A stretch of 64,000 nt of DNA. Origin: Sulfurisoma sediminicola (GTDB lineage: Bacteria > Pseudomonadota > Gammaproteobacteria > Burkholderiales > Rhodocyclaceae). Each line of letters opens with the position of its first letter. Within the stretch, counting starts at the first letter, position 1. The stretch is from positions 62,001-126,000 of the forward strand of contig NZ_BHVV01000006.1 of NCBI RefSeq assembly GCF_003865015.1, read 5' to 3'. Made by a program: the position numbers and the translations under genes. The notes under the pieces are model-generated. The model was given only the letters and a program-made list of their open reading frames with translations. It was not told the origin of the DNA and ran no database searches. Of this stretch, positions 58,013-64,000 are shown piece by piece.

Positions 58013-59494
58013 ATGAGCCGCGAATTGCTGTTGCTGGTGGATGCCCTGGCGCGCGAGAAGAACGTCGACAAGGACATCGTGTTCACGGCGCTGGAAATGG
58101 CCCTCGCCCAGGCGACGAAAAAGCGCATCAACGACGAGGCCGATGTCCGCGTCGAGATCGATCGCGAGACGGGCGAGTACGAATCCTTCCGCCGCTGGCT
58201 GGTGCTGCCCGATGACCAGGTCGACAACGACGAGTCCCAGATCGGCCTCATCGACGCGCGCGAACAGCTGTCAGACGTGCAGGAAGGCGACTACATCGAG
58301 GAGGACCTCGAGCCCATCGACTTCGGCCGCATCGGCGCCCAGGCCGCCAAGCAGGTGATCCTGCAGAAGATCCGCGACGCCGAGCGCGAGCAGGTCCTGA
58401 ACGACTTCCTCGAGCGCAAGGAGCACCTCGTCACCGGCACCGTCAAGCGCATGGAACGCGGCAACGCCATCATCGAGGCCGGCCGCATCGAGGCGCTGCT
58501 GCCGCGCGACCAGATGATCCCGAAGGAAAACCTGCGCCCCGGCGACCGCGTCCGCGCCTGGCTGATGAAAATCGACCGCCAGGCCAGAGGGCCGCAACTG
58601 ATCCTGTCGCGTACCGCGCCGCAGTTCATCATGAAGCTGTTCGAATTGGAGGTTCCCGAGATCGAGGACGGCCTGCTCGAGATCAAGGCGGCGGCACGCG
58701 ATCCCGGCGTGCGCGCCAAGATCGCCGTCAAGTCCAACGATCCGCGCGTCGATCCGATCGGCACCTGTGTCGGCATGCGCGGCTCGCGCGTCACCGCCGT
58801 CACCAACGAACTGGCCGGCGAGCGCGTCGACATCGTGTTGTGGTCGGCCGACCCGGCGCAACTGGTCATCGGTGCGCTGGCACCGGCGGAGGTCAGCTCC
58901 ATCGTCGTCGACGAAGAGAAGCACGCGATGGACGTGGTGATCGACGAGAACAACCTGGCCATCGCCATCGGCCGCGGCGGCCAGAACGTGCGCCTCGCCA
59001 CCGAAATGACCGGCTGGACCATCAACCTGATGACCCTCGAGGAATCGGCGCAGAAACAGCAGCAGGAATCGGCGACGACCCGCCAGCTGTTCATGGAAAA
59101 GCTCGACGTCGACGAGGAAGTCGCCGACATCCTGATCGATGAGGGTTTCTCGACGCTGGAAGAGATCGCCTACGTGCCGCTGGCCGAGATGCTGGAGATC
59201 GCGGCCTTCGACGAGGCCACGGTGAACGAGCTGCGCGAGCGTTCCCGCAACGTGCTGTTGACCGAGGCCATCGTCGACGAGGAGCAGCTGGAGAAGGTGC
59301 AGGACGACCTGCTCGAACTCGAAGGCATGGACAAGCCGCTCGCAGCCAGGCTGGCCAAGAACGGCGTCTGCACCCGCGACGACCTGGCAGATCTGGCTGT
59401 AGACGAGCTGACCGAAATGACTGGAATCGACGAGGATCGCGCCAAGGCGCTGATCACCACCGCGCGCGCCCACTGGTTCGCGGAAGAAGAATGA
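58013..59494 (+). CDS. nusA: transcription termination/antitermination protein NusA
   Basis: This 493-residue NusA comprises the N-terminal RNAP-binding domain, an S1 domain ([26 protein letters not shown], about 140-200), two KH domains (GxxG motifs, for example VGMRGSRV and IGRGGQNV), and two C-terminal acidic AR repeats with helix-hairpin-helix-like segments. It modulates pausing, termination and antitermination. It sits 15 bases after rimP. Confidence 0.97.
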   Translation: MSRELLLLVDALAREKNVDKDIVFTALEMALAQATKKRINDEADVRVEIDRETGEYESFRRWLVLPDDQVDNDESQIGLIDAREQLSDVQEGDYIEEDLEPIDFGRIGAQAAKQVILQKIRDAEREQVLNDFLERKEHLVTGTVKRMERGNAIIEAGRIEALLPRDQMIPKENLRPGDRVRAWLMKIDRQARGPQLILSRTAPQFIMKLFELEVPEIEDGLLEIKAAARDPGVRAKIAVKSNDPRVDPIGTCVGMRGSRVTAVTNELAGERVDIVLWSADPAQLVIGALAPAEVSSIVVDEEKHAMDVVIDENNLAIAIGRGGQNVRLATEMTGWTINLMTLEESAQKQQQESATTRQLFMEKLDVDEEVADILIDEGFSTLEEIAYVPLAEMLEIAAFDEATVNELRERSRNVLLTEAIVDEEQLEKVQDDLLELEGMDKPLAARLAKNGVCTRDDLADLAVDELTEMTGIDEDRAKALITTARAHWFAEEE

Positions 59495-59507
59495 GGATGG
59501 CACGACC

Positions 59508-62177
<2,670 letters not shown>

Positions 62178-62195
62178 GCGCGGCGAAAGGTGGCG

Positions 62196-62600
62196 ATGGC
62201 GGCACGGCAGAATTCTGGGCACGGCTATTCGCGGGCGGATCGGGTCACCGAACAGATCCACCGCGAACTGTCGGAGCTGCTGCGGCAGGTCAAGGACCCG
62301 CGTGTCGCCCACCTGCTGCCGCTGGTGACCCTCACCGGCGTCGAGATCACGGCCGACTACGCCCACGCCAAGGTGTTCTACACCTCGCTGGCCGGTCACG
62401 AGCGCGACGAGGAGATTGCCAGGGGCCTGCGCCACGCGGCCGGCTTCCTGCGCCGCGAACTCGGCCGGCGCGTGCGCATCCATCACACGCCGGAACTGCA
62501 TTTCACCTTCGACGCCTCGGTCGAGCGCGGCAGCTGGCTGTCGCGCCTGATCGACGAGGCGGTCGAGTCAGACAACAAGGGTGAAAAAACGGGTGAATAA
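62196..62600 (+). CDS. rbfA: ribosome-binding factor A
   Basis: This 134-residue KH-like protein of 30S maturation has RADRVTEQIHRELSELLRQVKDPR near the start and YAHAKVFYTSL. ATG 62196 with GGTGG a few bases upstream is preferred to GTG 62190. It overlaps truB by 20 bases. Confidence 0.94.
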   Translation: MAARQNSGHGYSRADRVTEQIHRELSELLRQVKDPRVAHLLPLVTLTGVEITADYAHAKVFYTSLAGHERDEEIARGLRHAAGFLRRELGRRVRIHHTPELHFTFDASVERGSWLSRLIDEAVESDNKGEKTGE

Positions 62601-63510
62601 GCCGCGCCGCGCACCACGCCGTCAGGTCGATGGCGTGCTGCTGCTGGACAAGCCCGCCGGCTTGAGCTCGAACACCGCGCTGCAGGTCGCGCGACGCCTG
62701 TTCAACGCCGAAAAGGCCGGGCACACCGGCACCCTCGATCCATTGGCGACCGGCCTGCTGCCGCTCTGCTTCGGCGAGGCCACCAAGTTCGCCGGCGAGT
62801 TGCTCGACGCCGACAAGGCCTATCGCGCCACCCTCAAGCTCGGCATCACCACCGACACGGCCGACGCCGAGGGGCAGGTCTTGGCGACGCGGCCGGTGAG
62901 CGTGACAGTCGACGCTTTCGACGCGGTGCTGCGGCAATTCCTCGGCGAAATCGACCAGGTGCCACCGATGTATTCGGCCCTCAAGCGCGATGGCAAGCCG
63001 CTCTACGAATATGCCCGGCAGGGCATCGAACTCGAGCGGGCGCCGCGGCGGGTGACTCTGCACGAACTGCGCTGCCTCGCCTTCGCCGGCGACACGGCCG
63101 AGATCGAGGTGGCCTGCAGCAAGGGCACCTACGTCCGCACGCTGGCGGCCGACATCGGCGAGGTTCTCGGCTGCGGTGCGCATCTGACGGCGCTGCGACG
63201 CATTCGCATCGGCGAACTCGGGCTCGCCGGCGCCGTGACGCTGGAACAGCTCGAAGGGCTGGAAATGACGGCACGGGAAGTCTGCCTCGCCCCGGCCGAC
63301 GCACTGGTGTCGAAACTGCCGTGCGCGGAGCTGTCCGGCCAGGAGGTCGCCCGCGTCCTCCACGGCCAGGCCGTGTGCTGGAACGGCGTGCCCGGCCAGC
63401 GCTGGCGGCTTTACGGCGAGGGGCGCTTCCTTGGCCTCGCCAGCGTGACGGCCGATGGCTGGCTGCAGCCCAAGCGTCTGCTGGCCGCAAATTTCGCCGC
63501 CGGTTCTTGA
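62581..63510 (+). CDS. truB: tRNA pseudouridine(55) synthase
   Basis: This 309-residue TruB makes pseudouridine 55 in the T-loop of tRNAs. The catalytic Asp is D53 in GHTGTLDPLATGLLP. It starts at GTG 62581 inside rbfA; GTG 62593 is an alternative. A PUA-like C-terminus is present. Confidence 0.95.
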   Translation: MKKRVNKPRRAPRRQVDGVLLLDKPAGLSSNTALQVARRLFNAEKAGHTGTLDPLATGLLPLCFGEATKFAGELLDADKAYRATLKLGITTDTADAEGQVLATRPVSVTVDAFDAVLRQFLGEIDQVPPMYSALKRDGKPLYEYARQGIELERAPRRVTLHELRCLAFAGDTAEIEVACSKGTYVRTLAADIGEVLGCGAHLTALRRIRIGELGLAGAVTLEQLEGLEMTAREVCLAPADALVSKLPCAELSGQEVARVLHGQAVCWNGVPGQRWRLYGEGRFLGLASVTADGWLQPKRLLAANFAAGS

Positions 63511-63536
63511 GCTTATCCGTGGTGCGCGTGTATAAT
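63507..63536 (+). promoter_or_regulatory. sigma-70 promoter of rpsO
   Basis: TTGAGC (63507-63512), an 18-base spacer and TATAAT (63531-63536), about 44 bases before the rpsO start and beginning inside the truB stop region. It matches the usual separate promoter of rpsO. Confidence 0.7.
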
Positions 63537-63579
63537 CGCGCGCTTTCCGAAGTCAGACTGTTCGCAAGGATTCAAGAGA

Positions 63580-63849
63580 ATGGCCATTTCCACTGCCGAC
63601 AAGGCGAAAATCGTTACCGATTACCAGCGTGCCAAGGCCGATACGGGTTCCCCCGAGGTTCAGGTCGCGTTGCTGACCGCCCGCATCAATGACCTGACCG
63701 GCCACTTCAAGGCTCACGTCAAGGATCACCACTCGCGCCGCGGGCTGCTCAAGATGGTCAGCCAGCGTCGCAAGATGCTGGACTACCTCAAGGGCAAGAA
63801 CACCGACAGCTATCGCGCCCTGATCGAGCGCCTTGGCCTGCGCAAGTAA
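63580..63849 (+). CDS. rpsO: 30S ribosomal protein S15
   Basis: This 89-residue S15 has the full conserved sequence pattern ([22 protein letters not shown], then [21 protein letters not shown]). It binds 16S rRNA early in 30S assembly. It lies between truB and, by usual synteny, pnp. Confidence 0.98.
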   Translation: MAISTADKAKIVTDYQRAKADTGSPEVQVALLTARINDLTGHFKAHVKDHHSRRGLLKMVSQRRKMLDYLKGKNTDSYRALIERLGLRK

Positions 63850-63909
63850 GTTTTCCTGCAACGGATCTCAAAATCGAGTTTCGCGCCATGCGCGAGGCCT
63901 GAATCAAAT

Positions 63910-63944
63910 GCCGGCACTGCCCACGCGGTCGTGCCGGCTTTTTT
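63910..63944 (+). terminator. intrinsic terminator after rpsO
   Basis: GCCGGCAC (63910-63917) pairs with GTGCCGGC (63931-63938), followed by TTTTTT (63939-63944). It separates rpsO from the next gene; AAAGGA at 63992-63997 is a ribosome site whose gene (pnp by synteny) begins outside the window. Confidence 0.85.
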
Positions 63945-64000
63945 GTGCTGTGCATTGACTGCCAGTGCGGCGTTGGCCGCACGCTGATCAGAAAGGATTG

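Overview
The window is a high-GC bacterial chromosome segment. Gene content and order (rimP-nusA-infB-rbfA-truB-rpsO, scpA-scpB-rluB, a riboswitch-controlled gcvT-gcvH-gcvP operon, ettA, trpS, fumC) point to a betaproteobacterium, plausibly of the Rhodocyclales or a neighbouring order. That placement is inferred from layout and protein style, not from a database search. Two accessory regions interrupt otherwise ordinary housekeeping DNA. REGION 1 (1-9138) is the right end of a mobile island carrying defence-type genes. On the minus strand a tightly overlapping operon encodes an N4-cytosine/N6-adenine type DNA methyltransferase, a BglII/BstYI-like nuclease, a ParB/Srx-like protein, a SNF2-type helicase and a fifth protein cut by the window edge. 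A ribbon-helix-helix regulator lies just upstream. On the plus strand sits an ABC/AAA_21-type ATPase coupled to a PIN-like nuclease. The island ends with a tyrosine recombinase and the 3' part of a tRNA-Ser(GCT) gene (9078-9138), which is the displaced half of the attachment site. REGION 2 (9221-31733) is core and near-core chromosome. It holds a cation-efflux transporter and cell-wall amidase; an operon of a hemerythrin-like protein, DUF2789 and fumarase C behind a palindromic operator-like site; a thioredoxin, YeaD epimerase and radical-SAM operon; a CDGSH protein; GTP cyclohydrolase I; YaeQ; a DEAD-box RNA helicase; TruC; an RbgA/YlqF GTPase; an rRNA methyltransferase; SlyX; and several exported proteins. 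REGION 3 (about 31787-35508) is an integron gene-cassette array without a visible integron integrase (a CALIN). Reading right to left it contains a start half-site, a lipoprotein cassette with its attC, a SIR2-like cassette broken by one in-frame TAG with an attC split by a 128-bp MITE, a BrnT/BrnA-like toxin-antitoxin plus DHFR/RibD-like cassette with a degenerate attC, and probably a further lipoprotein gene. REGION 4 (35629-64000) is core again. It holds RlhA (U32), a molybdenum hydroxylase operon with its XdhC and MocA maturation factors, a Yip1 protein, ccdAB directly in front of ettA, and the gcv operon behind a tandem glycine riboswitch and terminator. The gcv operon is extended by an ACT-domain protein and a free-standing lipoyl-domain protein. 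Then come a PHP phosphatase, YciO, a site-2 protease, trpS, scpAB, rluB, and the rimP-nusA-infB-rbfA-truB-rpsO translation cluster with a clear promoter and a terminator-like attenuator in front of rimP. How the parts fit: the island and the cassette array are two independent routes for acquiring defence or stress genes (restriction, NADase-like SIR2, toxin-antitoxin), each inserted between conserved operons.
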